64,000 nucleotides of DNA from Hibiscus mutabilis. Its lineage: Eukaryota; Streptophyta; Magnoliopsida; Malvales; Malvaceae. Shown piece after piece: positions 22,979 through 33,694 of this stretch. Both the position numbers and the translations under genes were made by a program. The stretch is from NCBI GenBank assembly GCA_019671005.1, contig CM033725.1, positions 38,028,678 through 38,092,677 of the forward strand. The letters run 5' to 3'. Numbering within the stretch: the first letter of the stretch is position 1; each line of letters opens with the position of its first letter. The notes under the pieces are model-generated. The model was not told the origin of the DNA and ran no database searches. It saw only the letters and a list, made by a program, of their open reading frames with translations.

Positions 22979-23405
22979 TGGCTGTTTCTGGCAGTTGATG
23001 TGTCTTTATGACTTTAGATTCTTTCATTTTGGTCCCTGGTTTTTATGTATGCAATTGATTAAATTTGGTTGATCGTTTAGACCTGAAATTTGACGAGTAA
23101 GCATGTAACCTGACTAATATAGGAATGGTAACTTCAAATTTATCTAAGTCCTTGTAATTTTCCAGATTTACAATTTGGTTCCCAAATTGCAAATACGCGC
23201 AATTGGATGTCAATTTGACTCCCGATTCAGTTGAGGTTTCACCCACTGCCAACATGCACACCTTAGGTCATAATATTACATCTAGACAAGATAAAAAGAA
23301 AAAAAATTGACCTAATCTTAGTTAATCATTTCAGGTTTGTTTCGGCAAACCTAATGTAGCTCACTTGGTTCGGTTTAGTGTCTAGGCTGGGTCGAGGGGG
23401 TTACA

Positions 23406-25289
23406 CTTCACCTAGATGGGTTGATTACTGAACCCATACACTGGGCTAGCTAGCTTTAGTTCTGAATTCAGAATTCCCATTTGGTTGAATGCATTCCAAC
23501 TCAATAATTCCACCGCACTACATGTATCTACTAGAATTCTCTTCACGATAAATCATGTTATCCCTACGGAAACAAATATAGGTCGTCGCCCACTTTGTCA
23601 AGAATGTTGTCATATTCTTTCTCCGAGAATGAGACTCAGCACGGGTCTCTACATTTTAGTTTTTTCATTATTCTTGCTAAAACCAACATGACTCTAGGCA
23701 TGTGCGGCTTACGTTTAGAGCTTGACTGGTTCCACTTTTCCTCTACTCTGACTATCATATATATGGTTCCTCTATTATCTTGATTATTTGTTCTATTGTC
23801 CTGCGTTCTTGACTGATGAGCCTCCCCGTTATCCTTAACCTATTTGTAACGGGAAACCAAAAATCTCTCCAACTGCCCCTTTCTTACTGCGAATTTGATC
23901 GTGTTCTTCAAATGTACGCAATCATCCGTAGAGTGGCCCTAAGAATTGTGAAACTCGCATCTTCGTCCAGAGTGCTCCCTATGCTCACACTCTCTCATTG
24001 GCAATAGCGGCTTTAAGATTTCGGTGTGTTCAATTTGGTGTAGTATCCACAAAGGCAATTCTGTCAATTTGTGATAAGTTCTGTACGCAGATAACCGTTC
24101 TTGGGCTGTCTTCGCCTTCTTGTGTTTGCCTCTGCAATTGACTGCTACTCTGAACATACCGTGTCTGCGACAGAGCTATTGGCTTCCTCTATCAACTCTC
24201 TGATGAAGAGGGGGTCTTCCGTGTCTGGGACCACGATTGTCCTGTTTCTGGCTCTCATGCTGCGAACTGTGCGCCATGGCTCAAATGTTGTCTGCCTCCT
24301 CATTTTCAGTGTACGGTTGGACCTTCTCATATAATTCTGACAATGTTGCTGGCGGTCGTTCCAGCAAATTATATTTAAGATACTGATGCGAGGTACAATT
24401 GACAAAAGAAGAGATAATAAACTCATTGGAGGCCTCTTTGGTTTGCATGCTTGAGGTGTGAAATCGTTAAACAAGCTCACACAGGATTCACCTGGCTTTT
24501 GGATGACGGACATGAGGTACGCCGATAACTTTTTTAACACCTTGTTTACCAGAAAATGGCTCATCAACAGCTCTGCCAATTGATCGAAGCTAGAAATTAA
24601 GTTCACCGGGAGCTAGAGGTACAATGCCTGAGTTGAATCCTTAAGGGTCATTGAAAATGTTCAACATTTAACTTGGTTGGAGGCATCGAATAAATCTATG
24701 TGGTTCAAGAAGTGTGACATGTGATCTTGAGGGTCGCTTCTTCCATTAAACATTAACTTTGGGACCTTAAAAGATGTGGACACATGATGCTCTAAAATGT
24801 CCACAGATAGGGGCTCATTTTTGTACTTTTGGGGATTCGAAGAAGAATTGACCTGTCGAAGGCTCTAGATCCTTTAAATATTTTTCTGTAGCTGCTCTTT
24901 CTTTGCCCTTTACACCTGATGCTCTTCGTCCTCCATGGGGCTATAATCCATATCCTCTAAATCTTTAGTCATCTTCCATCTCTCGAGGTCGTCCTCCCTC
25001 AGCATCCTATTGAGGGAGCCCGTTCCTCCAAAACTGCCTTGCCTCTAGCCTTTTTGGCCAATTGCCTAATCAACCTTTCACTCATCTCTTCTACGACTTT
25101 ATGCTACCTAGCTCGCTCCTACATGGAATTTTGTTGCTACTCAAACTACTGTTTCGAGAGAAAAAAGCTTCTTCCATGCTCTTCAACCTTTCCTGCATTT
25201 CAAAAATTACAGGTTACCGCCCTCTGCTGGTGGCGCTCCCCTCGCTTGTTGTGTGCCCTGCCCTGTAATAAATTATGGGGGAGGCTCCT
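23406..25289 (-). pseudogene. Gag and N-terminal protease of the Retand-like element (broken)
   Basis: Reading the minus strand from 25289: a gag N-terminal helix (MQERLKSMEEAFFSRN), then SVDILEHHVSTSFKVPK and FNGRSDPQDH, the start of the Retrotrans_gag domain. Next is SFDQLAELLMSHFLVNKVLKKL (24606 onward), LLERPPATLSELYEKVQPY, and a CX2H...GHSTDDC zinc-binding segment (CEFHNS to DDCVHLK). The protease start ILVDTCSAVELLSWNAF has D-T-C-S-A in place of the usual D-N/T-G-S-S. The remaining protease is at 19922-20166. Several frameshifts and stops are present, and no active polyprotein is possible. The domain order fits the minus orientation of this element. Confidence 0.8.
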
Positions 25290-25702
25290 TGTTAACTCCT
25301 AGAAAGTACTGATTTTTATGCATATTTCAAAATTCTTTTGCTTGTATTTAGGATTATATGTTCGATTTAGTTGTTAAAATCATGCATTTGCATAAGGAGT
25401 TAGGGAGTTTTGGTATCGTGCTAGTTTAAAGGGTTGTATTGCTGGAATTGATGTAGGATAGGAGCAGGGCACGCTAGGCAGAACAGTGCAACATGAAAAG
25501 CAGAAGGGTATTGTCGAGTCGTAGTTGGCAAAGTTGGACTAGAGGTTGCTAAGCTCAGTTAGCAAAAAATTGATGTCCGATGCCTAATCAAATTAGCCGT
25601 TGAAATTAGTACACGTCAGCCCAAAAATTTAAAATAGAATAAGAGGATAACACGCCTATCTTGGTGTTTAATCATATATCAAATTTCAAATCCATTCTAG
25701 GG

Positions 25703-26961
25703 TGTTGTAATCTATTTTATCTGGCCCATGTTTATTTGGTTGTTATATGTTAGAACCCAAAAATTAAAACAAAAGAAAAAGAAATATGTGAAAACCCAAA
25801 AAATATATAAAACCCATTTACAAAATATCCAATTTATTATAAAAAAGGGTCCAATACATAGGTCCATTTCAGCCTTACAAAAAAACCCTAAGGCTTAACT
25901 CTTTCTTTCATGAGCCACCACCTCACGCGCCCAACGTTTCAGCTCCGATTCAGCCATTCATCTTCTCTTTTCGACGCCAGTGCTGCGGGCCGCCGTCACC
26001 GCCACTACACTCTTTTGTTCCTTGGCTGGGCGTGTTATGCAAGAAAAAAGAGAGAATCAGAGTTGGATTCGAAGAAAAATGGCAAGATATCAGGGGTTTC
26101 AAATCGAATCAAAATCAAATGTAAGAAGGAATCAAAGCAAATCGGATCAAACAACAACCGGCAAGAATCGAAGCAAACCAAACAATAATCTCTTAGATAC
26201 TAGGGCTTTTTATTGTAAATATGAGAATGATTTTTCCCTTGTTTATACACTTTGTAATAGCTATAAAAACCACGAATTTGACCATTTGTAACACACAATT
26301 TACAAGCAATATACAAGAAAAATTCTCGGTTGAATTCTTAAGGTATTATACCTAAATCTACTTTTCTTTTTTTTTTCATATATTTTTGTGCTTATTTGAA
26401 TCAACGAAAGGTAGGAGGGCACGGGCCATTACCTTTTGGAGAAGGAGGAGCCACTCTCGGAGGAATGATCCATCGATGCCATTAGAAACACGAGCCGAAA
26501 TGGAGGAGAAAAGCCATCGGAAAGTCACCATCGGCTAAAAGCCACGGCGGTCGGAGTTGAAAATGCACGGTGGAGTACGACTGGATTCTGGGTTTAGCGG
26601 TGGTGTTCTTCATCCCACGAAGAGTGCCTTTGAACATTTTAGAGGATTTTTTAGGCTTGGTTTTAATCCATTCGATCAGGGGGTAAGGAAATGAAATGTG
26701 TTTGTGATTTTTTTAGTTTTATATTTGACCAATGGAGCGACCCAGATTCGACCCGCATGGAACCACGAACCGCGAGCTTCTTCTGCAAAATTCACGTTTT
26801 GGCCCCCACTATTTGCTTTTCTTCACTCTAGTTCATTTTTTATTTTTAATTCAATTCTTATTTTTCACTTTCATGCAATTTAATCCCTTTGATATTTTAT
26901 TTATATCTAGCATGTTGTTTGTTTTATTACCAAACATCCATAAAAAGTGTAGGTTAAAGAG
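25703..26961 (+). mobile_element. Tat element 5' LTR, truncated at its 3' side
   Basis: It aligns with 51138-52557 of the 3' LTR from the start to GGTTAAAGAGA. Relative to the 3' LTR it lacks about 180 bp after GCCACCACCTC (25915-25925). The final 760 bp of the LTR are missing, because chromovirus sequence begins there. Confidence 0.85.
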
Positions 26962-27700
26962 ATTAACAAGATGAAGAGAAAACGTAAACTCTTTACTTAG
27001 TACTCAAAGAAATGATGGAAGATGGAATGGAATGCTTTACAATGGTGGGTGAAAGCCTCTATTTATAGGCTCACCTCCTACGATCTAACGGTCATAGATA
27101 ATTCGATCCAAGGGCTATGGATGAATCCTCAAGATACATATCTCCTAAATATGGAAAGAGTATCATTCAAATACAAGGTTGCCTAAATTAAAAAAGGGCA
27201 AGAATCACTATATGATATCACACTTAGGTGGAAAAAGATACTTTCCCCAAGTGTTGGTCAAATATGATATCCTTCCATGTGTGTTGGTCAAAAGATGACC
27301 ATTCTCAATGGGTCTTGGAGCCTTGGTTGGATTGGGCATTGATGGGCCCTGTTTGCTCAACCAAAACCCCCTTGGTAGCATGCTCGTTGCTGAATCAGGC
27401 CCTTGGGTCGTGGGCCACTCGGATGGGGCTCATCTAGGCCCCCTGGTGTGCATGTCGGGTGTTGATTCGGGCTCCATGGCTTGGGCAGCATGGAGAGTGC
27501 TCGGAAAGGTCCCCTTGGGTGTGATGGGAGTGCTCCCTCGGGTCCTTCTCTCGTGGGCAGCACATGGTGTGCTTGTCTCAGCCCCATGGTGCGCGTGCAA
27601 TGTGCAAATATAGGTCCCTTGGTCGAGTGCGACACTTGGTGTACTAGCAAAAGCCCCTTGGTGTGTGGCCTTCTCGGTCAGGGGCCGACGGCCCGTGACA
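26962..27700 (-). mobile_element. Chromovirus 3' LTR
   Basis: On the minus strand it starts TGTCACGGGCCG just after a polypurine tract. It contains CCTATAAATAGAGG (27057-27070 on the plus strand), a good TATA box. The first 390 bp are G/C-rich with degenerate CCCTTGGTGTG-like repeats. The low-coordinate end abuts the truncated Tat LTR and its exact base is uncertain. Confidence 0.65.
27057..27070 (-). promoter_or_regulatory. TATA box of the chromovirus LTR
   Basis: The minus strand reads CCTATAAATAGAGG, followed downstream by a short purine/pyrimidine leader toward the LTR end. Confidence 0.55.
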
Positions 27701-27712
27701 TTCTCCCCCACT
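27701..27712 (-). other. Chromovirus polypurine tract
   Basis: The minus strand reads AGTGGGGGAGAA immediately before the LTR start TGTCACGG, the usual GGGGGAGAATGTCAC junction of plant chromoviruses. Confidence 0.75.
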
Positions 27713-28131
27713 AGATCTAGCGACGCCCTTGTCTCTAGGCGATAATGAGTCTTAGCAGTCTCATCCTCAAATTGTCACAGCTCCTCGGCAAGTTCTTGAT
27801 TACTCACGGCTTTTGGATATCTTATCCAGAATGCAATGCCTTCGTGCCTTGGGCTAGGATCTCACTCCGTTTGGATGGTTGGTGCCTCTATGTTGTTGGA
27901 GACCATCGCTCTACTCTGTGCTTGACTTTGATTGCTCTGCTTCGGGTCATCAGCATCCTCGTCCAATGATTTGGGCAGGAGGGTGTGGTCTACTTGCACT
28001 TCTGGTGGCAACTCCATTTTGTAGGCCTCCTCGCCTACTTTGTCCGTGGTTTGTCCCTCGTTCGGTCTCAAAAGTGACCTTATGACAAAACTACCATAAG
28101 TTAGACTCAATTCTCCAAAGATGAATGGCAT
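27713..28131 (-). pseudogene. Chromovirus integrase tail and chromodomain remnant
   Basis: The open part 28131-27862 contains the integrase C-terminal SH3-like segment VGEEAYKMELPPEVQVDHTL and an acidic linker with DEDADDPKQSNQSQ. After frameshifts, traces of a chromodomain run to the polypurine tract. In intact chromoviruses this module targets integration to methylated-histone chromatin. Here it is broken and has no catalytic core beside it. Confidence 0.7.
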
Positions 28132-28646
28132 ATCTCCGACACAATGTCCTTGTCGGATTGGTCCACCATGTCTTGTCGATACTCAAGACAAGTGTTGTTG
28201 GCAAAAGGTTCATTAGATAGGCCCTCCTTACTGCTTTCAAGCACTTCTCTCTCAGGTTGGTTGATGGCCTCGGATGGAGACTCTCGGCTTGCGCCATCCG
28301 CCATGGTGCTTGACTCCTTCTCCATGGGTTCAACAAACTGGTTAGTGCGCTCTTGCAATCTTTCAATTGTAGTCATCTTCTTCTCTTGGATGGTGTTTCG
28401 CTCTAGGGTCTCACTTGGCTTTCTACTCTCGAAAGCGATTGGATGCTTCACCTTGGCTTGCTTCAACTCATCAAGCTTTGGTGATACTATCCGATGTGGT
28501 GCTTCAGATGGTTTGATGTGATTCAGCAGCAACTCTGGCTCGCATTCCTTGGCTTGATCCACTTCTCCAAACTCAGATGGTGCTATCCGATGTTGAGCTT
28601 TGGGTGGTGGCACAACACTCGGATAGTGCTCCATCTCACAGTCCAC
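28107..28646 (-). CDS. Unknown Glu/Ser/Lys-rich ORF lying where chromoviral integrase should be
   Basis: An uninterrupted 179-codon frame from MDCEMEHYPSVV to CHSSLEN. It is hydrophilic, rich in Glu, Ser, Pro and Lys, and probably disordered. An internal imperfect repeat is visible (HRIAPSEFGEVDQAK and HRIVSPKLDELKQAK). I recognise no domain. It lies between a chromoviral RNase H piece (28666-28872) and the integrase tail (27713-28131), which share a frame with each other but not with this ORF. It could be a captured host exon, a gag-like spacer of this family, or chance openness in repetitive sequence. No promoter is visible, so I do not claim that it is expressed. Confidence 0.35.
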   Translation of the reverse strand: MDCEMEHYPSVVPPPKAQHRIAPSEFGEVDQAKECEPELLLNHIKPSEAPHRIVSPKLDELKQAKVKHPIAFESRKPSETLERNTIQEKKMTTIERLQERTNQFVEPMEKESSTMADGASRESPSEAINQPEREVLESSKEGLSNEPFANNTCLEYRQDMVDQSDKDIVSEICHSSLEN

Positions 28647-28665
28647 CTCACTCCTTGGTGGATAA

Positions 28666-28872
28666 CTAGCATCCCCTATTGTACCTTTGGTTTAAGGTAT
28701 TGATTAATAAGTTCACCTTTCCTGGATTGCACTCCAAGGAAAAGTCAAATTTTGCAAGAATTTCTTGCCAACAAATATGCTTACGAGACAACTTATCTTG
28801 GGTTAGAAAATAATTATTTGAGACATTTTTGTACAAATAGCAAACCTGGACCCAAATAGTCGATGTATCCAT
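28666..28872 (-). pseudogene. Chromovirus RNase H fragment
   Basis: The open stretch contains NNYFLTQDKLSRKH, then WQEILAKFDFSLEC and NPGKVNLL. This is the recognisable end of the Ty3/gypsy RNase H domain (TDN..TYF..Q..LS..ARW...FDF...PG..N..AD), with the final AD-LSR replaced by INTLNQR. RT and gag upstream are absent because the fragment meets Tat sequence at about 28873. Confidence 0.75.
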
Positions 28873-29740
28873 GTGTACAAATAGTGCACGACTGCAAGCA
28901 TTTCCCTCTCGTGAATCGAGTACCTCTTCTCAGACTCGTTAAGCTTCCGACTTCCACAAGAAATAAGAGTTCCTTCTTGAAGATGGTGAAAACCCTACTG
29001 TCGAACCAAAAGCTTTACGTAAAGGATGTGCAGGAGCTAACACAAGAAAACAACCTCTTAAAGGCTCGAGGGGCATGAGCGGGTGGTTCCAAGACTGCAA
29101 AGAAAGAAAAAGCACAACTAGAAGAAATGAAGGAGTGAAAGACTGGCAACGTGAGGCCCGAAAAAAAAAAGAGAAGGCACATCGACTTGCCGAAGAAAAG
29201 CAACATTTGGAAGGACGATATTCAGGTGCACGCCGTAGCCTTAGAAAGTACCATAATAAGAATCAAGAGCTCCAAGGAATGTTGAAGGAAGAAGAGGTCA
29301 AGGGTGCCGAAGCTGAGCTGCTCTGTTTAGGTATCGAAGACTTGAAAAAGCAACTGCAAGAACATAAAGACCATATCCACACCCTTATTGATGATTGGGA
29401 TTATGAAAAGATTTAGTAGGCCGATGCAAAGCGAGTTGTGGATGTTGCATGCTTAGGTCGATAGTTCTATATTGATCATTTGAGGCGTCAAATCCAGAAG
29501 GCAGTCTCTAAGGCTCGTGAGATGAAGAAGCGGGCCAGAGATCTGAGATTGAGATTCCTTCCAACTAGGGAGGATGGATAACATTTGTTGGACTTCTTGG
29601 ATGAAGCAGTTGAGCAATACCAATAGGTTAGCCAGTTTTTCGGCCGCGTTCAGATAGAAATATCCCCAGTGGTTGGAGTTGGGCCGTCAGCACCAAAGTG
29701 CATCAAGGCAACAGAATAGAGGACCTATTTATCATTTTGA
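28873..29740 (+). pseudogene. Tat element coiled-coil ORF, C-terminal part
   Basis: The segments read VKTLLSNQKLYVKDVQELTQ, then EEKQHLEGRYSGARRSLRKY (29075-29416), then HKDHIHTLIDDWDYEK, then a KKRARDLRLRF and LLDFLDEAVEQYQ end. This heptad-rich pattern, ending in a D-F-L-E/D...EQY motif, belongs to the extra protein encoded upstream of gag in plant Tat/Ogre-type elements, which usually starts with a plant-mobile-domain-like region. The N-terminal region is missing at the chromovirus junction. Four or more stops or frameshifts are present. The function of this extra ORF is unknown. Confidence 0.65.
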
Positions 29741-29881
29741 GAATAATGTGTACTTGAAACTCTATGATCTATGAAGTGCACTTTTATTTTGGAATACCAC
29801 TGTCCTTTTGCATCATTTGCGTTTGCATCCATACATTCATCTCACCTAATACTCTGCATTAAAATAAATAAATAAATAACT

Positions 29882-31560
29882 ATGGGAAGTTCAATCGTAG
29901 TTGACAAAATTACGCATCTGTACGGAACCCGCTCCCAAACCCAAAAGATGGATATGGAAAATACAATGTCCACAATGGAGGCTGGTTTGAAAGGTACTCA
30001 TGATAAGCTAGAAAAGATTGTAGGTGACCTGAAGAATGAAATTACCAATGCCTAGGAAAATACAGTGCTACAAATAGCAGCCATGCTTGGCAAAAGCCTC
30101 GAAACTATCAAGGCCCTCAATGATGCGAGAGTTGTGATACCCCCACATGAGGTAAATCGCAAGGCCCTCAAAGGGAAGGTTCAAATTCATATTCCAAGAA
30201 CCTTGACTAATGCTCTGGTGGAGTCTGGGACAGGTCAAGGTGATGATCAAGATTTCGAGGTGCCTAACCTCGACGAAATGGCTAGAAAGAGTCGCGCAGA
30301 TAAGAAACTGGAAGACCATTGCGAAAAACTTGAAGGATTCTTCAAGGCCCTACAAGGGGTTAGCATTCACCGTGGTTTAAATGCCAAGGATCTTAGTTTG
30401 GTAATTGACTTGGTTATTCCCCTAAAGTTTAAGACACCAGATTTCGAGAAGTATGAGGGAACTACATGCCCTTTAGTGCATTTGATGATGCACTGCAGGA
30501 AAATGTCATATTACCTTGACAATGAGAAGCTGCTCATACACTATTTCCAAGACAGCCTACCAGGATCAGCTGCTCGCTGGTATACACAACTAAGTCGGGC
30601 CAGCATAAAAACATGGATAGATCTATCAAGTGCTTTTGTTGATCATTATAAAATGTGACGAACATGATCCCGAACCGGTTAGTGTTACAAGGGATGAAAC
30701 AAAGAACCAACTAGAGCTTCCGCCAATATGCCCAAAGGTGGCGGGATATGGCAGCCCAGGTCTAACCTCCGTCGTTGGAGAATGAAATTACGCCCACGTT
30801 CGTAGAAACATTGAAGGGGAATTTCTACGATCAGATGATAAATCACGCGACTAAAAGCTTCGTGGATATGCTGATGAATGGCGAATTAATCCTAGCGACC
30901 ATAAAGAGCGGAAAACTTGATGGAGGAGAGTCAAAGAAACCTTACAAGAAGAGGGAAAGTGAGGTAAACATGACTTCAGCATATAATCCAAACTTCTCCA
31001 AGGGCGCAGTGTTTAATAAACTGAACATGATTAATGTGAGTCTGGCAGTTCAAAACCCGCCGAAGTTTGAAGTAAGAAACCAAGCGAATAGGCCCAGCTT
31101 CGCCCCTATACCAGTAGCTTATACGGAGTTATTTCCTCAGTTGGTCGATTCTTGACTTGTAGTGCCACAACACCTCACCCCGATGTCACTGCTATACCCC
31201 CGTTGGTATGACCCGAATGCCCAATGCGAATATCATTATGGGATTACGGGACACACGATCGAGAACTGCATAGCCTTCAAGAAGGTAGTGGAAGATTTGC
31301 AAAAGACAGGTTTGTTGTCGTTTGAGGCCGTAGAGGAAAAAGGAAAGCCCCTCCCAAACCATCAATATATGTGGATGAATGCTGTGGTGGAAGATGAAGA
31401 CAAGCAGGTGAAGACACAAATAGCTGATGTTAAAACACCTCTATGGTGGGTGTGGTCGATGATGATGGACGCTGGAGTACTGATCAAGAGTGCTAAAGTT
31501 CAGTCCTTAAAAGATGGGCCATATTGTGAATACCATGGGGTAGAAGGTTATGAGATTTAA
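29882..31560 (+). pseudogene. Tat element gag (broken)
   Basis: The start ATG 29882 gives MGSSIVVDKITHLYG followed by a coiled N-terminus. A stop interrupts at about 30053 and the frame reopens at 30065 to 30658. The Retrotrans_gag core is clear: DLVIPLKFKTPDFEKYEGT, then HYFQDSLPGSAARWYTQLS and IKTWIDLSSAFV. After a frameshift, 30775-31155 has FVETLKGNFYDQMINHATKS and FVDMLMNGE. A zinc-binding CEYHYGITGHTIENC lies at 31162-31560. The length matches Tat gag. Its role in the family is the particle shell and RNA packaging. Here at least four disruptions prevent that. Confidence 0.85.
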
Positions 31561-33298
31561 TGTTGTTCGAAATTTAGACAGTTGGTCCAGGCCAAGATGG
31601 ATAGTGGAGAACTAGAGTTCTTCGAAAAGAAAGGCGCGTACAAAACAATGGAAGTGTGTACATCAAAAGAATCTCCGATAAAGAGTTTTGCTGGGATCAA
31701 GCCTTTGGTCATTAGAACCAAGGTGAAGGCCGATGAAGTAGCAAAGAAGGTGGTCCCGTAATTAGTGATAAGGGCACCAGCCCCGTTTCCCTACGATGAC
31801 AACAAAAGGGTTCCATGGAACTACGCATGCACCATAGTGACTCCAAAAAACTTAAAACAGGCCGAGGACGAGACTAAAGAAGAGGTAATCAACGAAATTG
31901 GCCACTTCACGAGGAGTGGGAGATGTTATATACCGCCTAACGGGAAAGATCGAGATGCAGCTCAAAGGAAGAATGCTTTGGACAAAGAGCCAAGGAATGA
32001 TCTCTACAAAGAACATCCGACAGAATTACTTGAGCCAGTAAAGGAGTTTGAGGCTCAGGAGATTTTAAAGATCCTGAAATGTAGCGAGTATAGTATGGTG
32101 GAGAAATTGCACAAGCTCCCAGCACAAATATCTATGTTATCTTTATTTCTAAACTCAGAGGGACACCGTGACACATTGCTCAAGATCCTCAACCAAATGT
32201 TTGTGCCAAAAGAAATAACCAACGACAAGCTGGACCGGTTGGTTGGCAACATTGTTGTTGATAATTTTATTTCTTTTAAATGATGAGGAGATCCCAGCAG
32301 GGGGAGAGGTTAGTACAAGTCTCTTCATATCACTACCATTGCAAATGACACATATTTACAGAGGTCCTTATAAACAATGGTTCCGCCCTAAATGTCTTGC
32401 CTGTGACTACATTGAAGAAGTTGCCGATAGACGAGTCCCACATAAAGGCTTACCAGAATGCAGTTTGAGCCTTTGACAGAACGCAAAGAGATGTACTAGG
32501 AAAGATAGAGATTCCTCTACAAATTGGAACATCTATCTTCGAGGTCGATTTCGTGGTAATGAATATTCTAACTACCTATAGTTGCCTTCTGGGGTGTCTA
32601 TGGATTCATGCAGCCGGTGCAGTCCCTTCTACACTGCACCAGAAGTTGAAATTCATGGTTGACAGACAACTTGTGACCATCAAAACAGAAGAGGATATTA
32701 TCGCCACAGTAACAACTAATGATCCCTATATTGAGATTGATGTTGGGGCATTAGAATGTTCTTTCAGGTCATTGGAGCTAGTGAGCGCAGCCTTTATTTC
32801 TGAGGGTAGCAAGATACGAAGGCCAGGCCTGTCTAAATGCGCAAGGATGCAGGTGAAGGAAACTTTGGGCAAAGGTGCTGAGACAGGAAAGGGATTTGGA
32901 AAGCGTCACCAGGGCAAGTTATACCCAGTGACCATCACCGAAAAGAAGGACAGGTTCCGGTTAGGATTTAAGCCTAACACGACACAGAGAAGGGCCGCCA
33001 TGATGAAAAGCCAAGAGAAGAGAAAAAGCAGACTCAAAGGGGAAGAGGTTGTTTGGGACCCAATAACGTTCCCCCCCTCAATTTCACTTTTACTTTAGGA
33101 GGATTTGTGAACCCCAGTATGACCCAAGACAAGAAAGAAGAGAATGAGATTGCTGAGAAGTTTGGCAACTTGAGCATCCACGCAGTGCTGGAAGAGGAAG
33201 GAGAGGGTAGATATCTGCATATGATTTGCCCATCTGATGAGCTTAATAATTGGACTGCAGAAGAACTTCCTGTAGTTTTTAAGCCTCTTTCAGAGTAA
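31561..33298 (+). pseudogene. Tat element protease region (broken)
   Basis: The first part (31765-32283) is the conserved pre-protease linker: VPWNYACTIVTPKN, then GHFTRSGRCY, then KCSEYSMVEKLHKLPAQISM and NKLDRLV-like NDKLDRLVGNIV. The retropepsin follows with INNGSALNVLPVTTLKKLP around 32372. The usual catalytic Asp of D-N/T-G-S is Asn. It continues with a LGRPWIH-like LLGCLWIHAAGAVPSTLHQK and LKFMVDRQLVTI (32553-33098), and ends in an acidic spacer (33053-33298). The reading frame changes at least three times. It would cut the polyprotein if intact. With N for D and the frameshifts it is dead. Confidence 0.8.
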
Positions 33299-33694
33299 TT
33301 CTCAAGCTAACTTTCTGTTTTAGCTAGAAAACAGTAAGGGGTCTTTTATGTACAGGCATATGCTACAACCATTTCGGTTCTCATTCAATAAAATGCATTT
33401 TCCTTCAATAACTCGTGTGTGGCAAGCAAACATTTTAAAAAAGCCATAAAACCAAAAAAATACAAATAAAATAAGATCAAGCATTTTATTTTCTTTTTTT
33501 GAAAACATCGATGTATTCCTATTCCTTTTCTTACAGATCTCCGGATATCAATGACATAAGTAGTCCTGAGTCCAAATTATGAGTTAATTTTGAGCAACCC
33601 GTGTGTCTATAGGGTCTCAAAGATCCGAATGATGAGGCTGAAGATAATATCCCGTAGGATTTACTTCGACTGATGAAGAGCGAAGAAAGATAGA
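33299..33694 (+). other. Non-coding spacer between protease and RT of the Tat element
   Basis: No reading frame is supported. It contains polyadenylation-like AATAAAATG (33388) and T-rich sequence. Such a spacer, removed as an intron in intact Ogre-type elements, is known from that group. I see a possible CAG acceptor (33536) but cannot prove splicing. Confidence 0.4.

Larger units (their letters stand above)
20167..23405. mobile_element. Solo LTR (TGTAACACCCC type), 3.24 kb
   Basis: It starts TGTAACACCCC and ends GGGGGTTACA, a terminal inverted pair typical of a class of plant gypsy LTRs. It is flanked by a perfect 5-bp duplication CTTCA (20162-20166 and 23406-23410). It interrupts the protease reading frame of the Retand-like element, whose two halves join at the duplication. 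No internal genes are present. It contains GGTAAGTCTATC-type repeats (21945-22125) and a GTACCGATAC cluster (22758-22978). The orientation is probably plus, judging from its downstream motifs, but it is not certain. Confidence 0.9.

Noticed and set aside
27308..27714. Several overlapping ORFs on both strands in G/C-rich sequence
   Set aside because: The region is a chromovirus LTR with CCCTTGGTG-like repeats. High G/C lowers stop frequency, and no domain is seen.
28144..28521. 125-codon plus-strand ORF opposite the unknown minus-strand ORF
   Set aside because: It is shorter and fully contained in the antisense of the longer frame. The minus strand fits the orientation of the surrounding chromovirus pieces.
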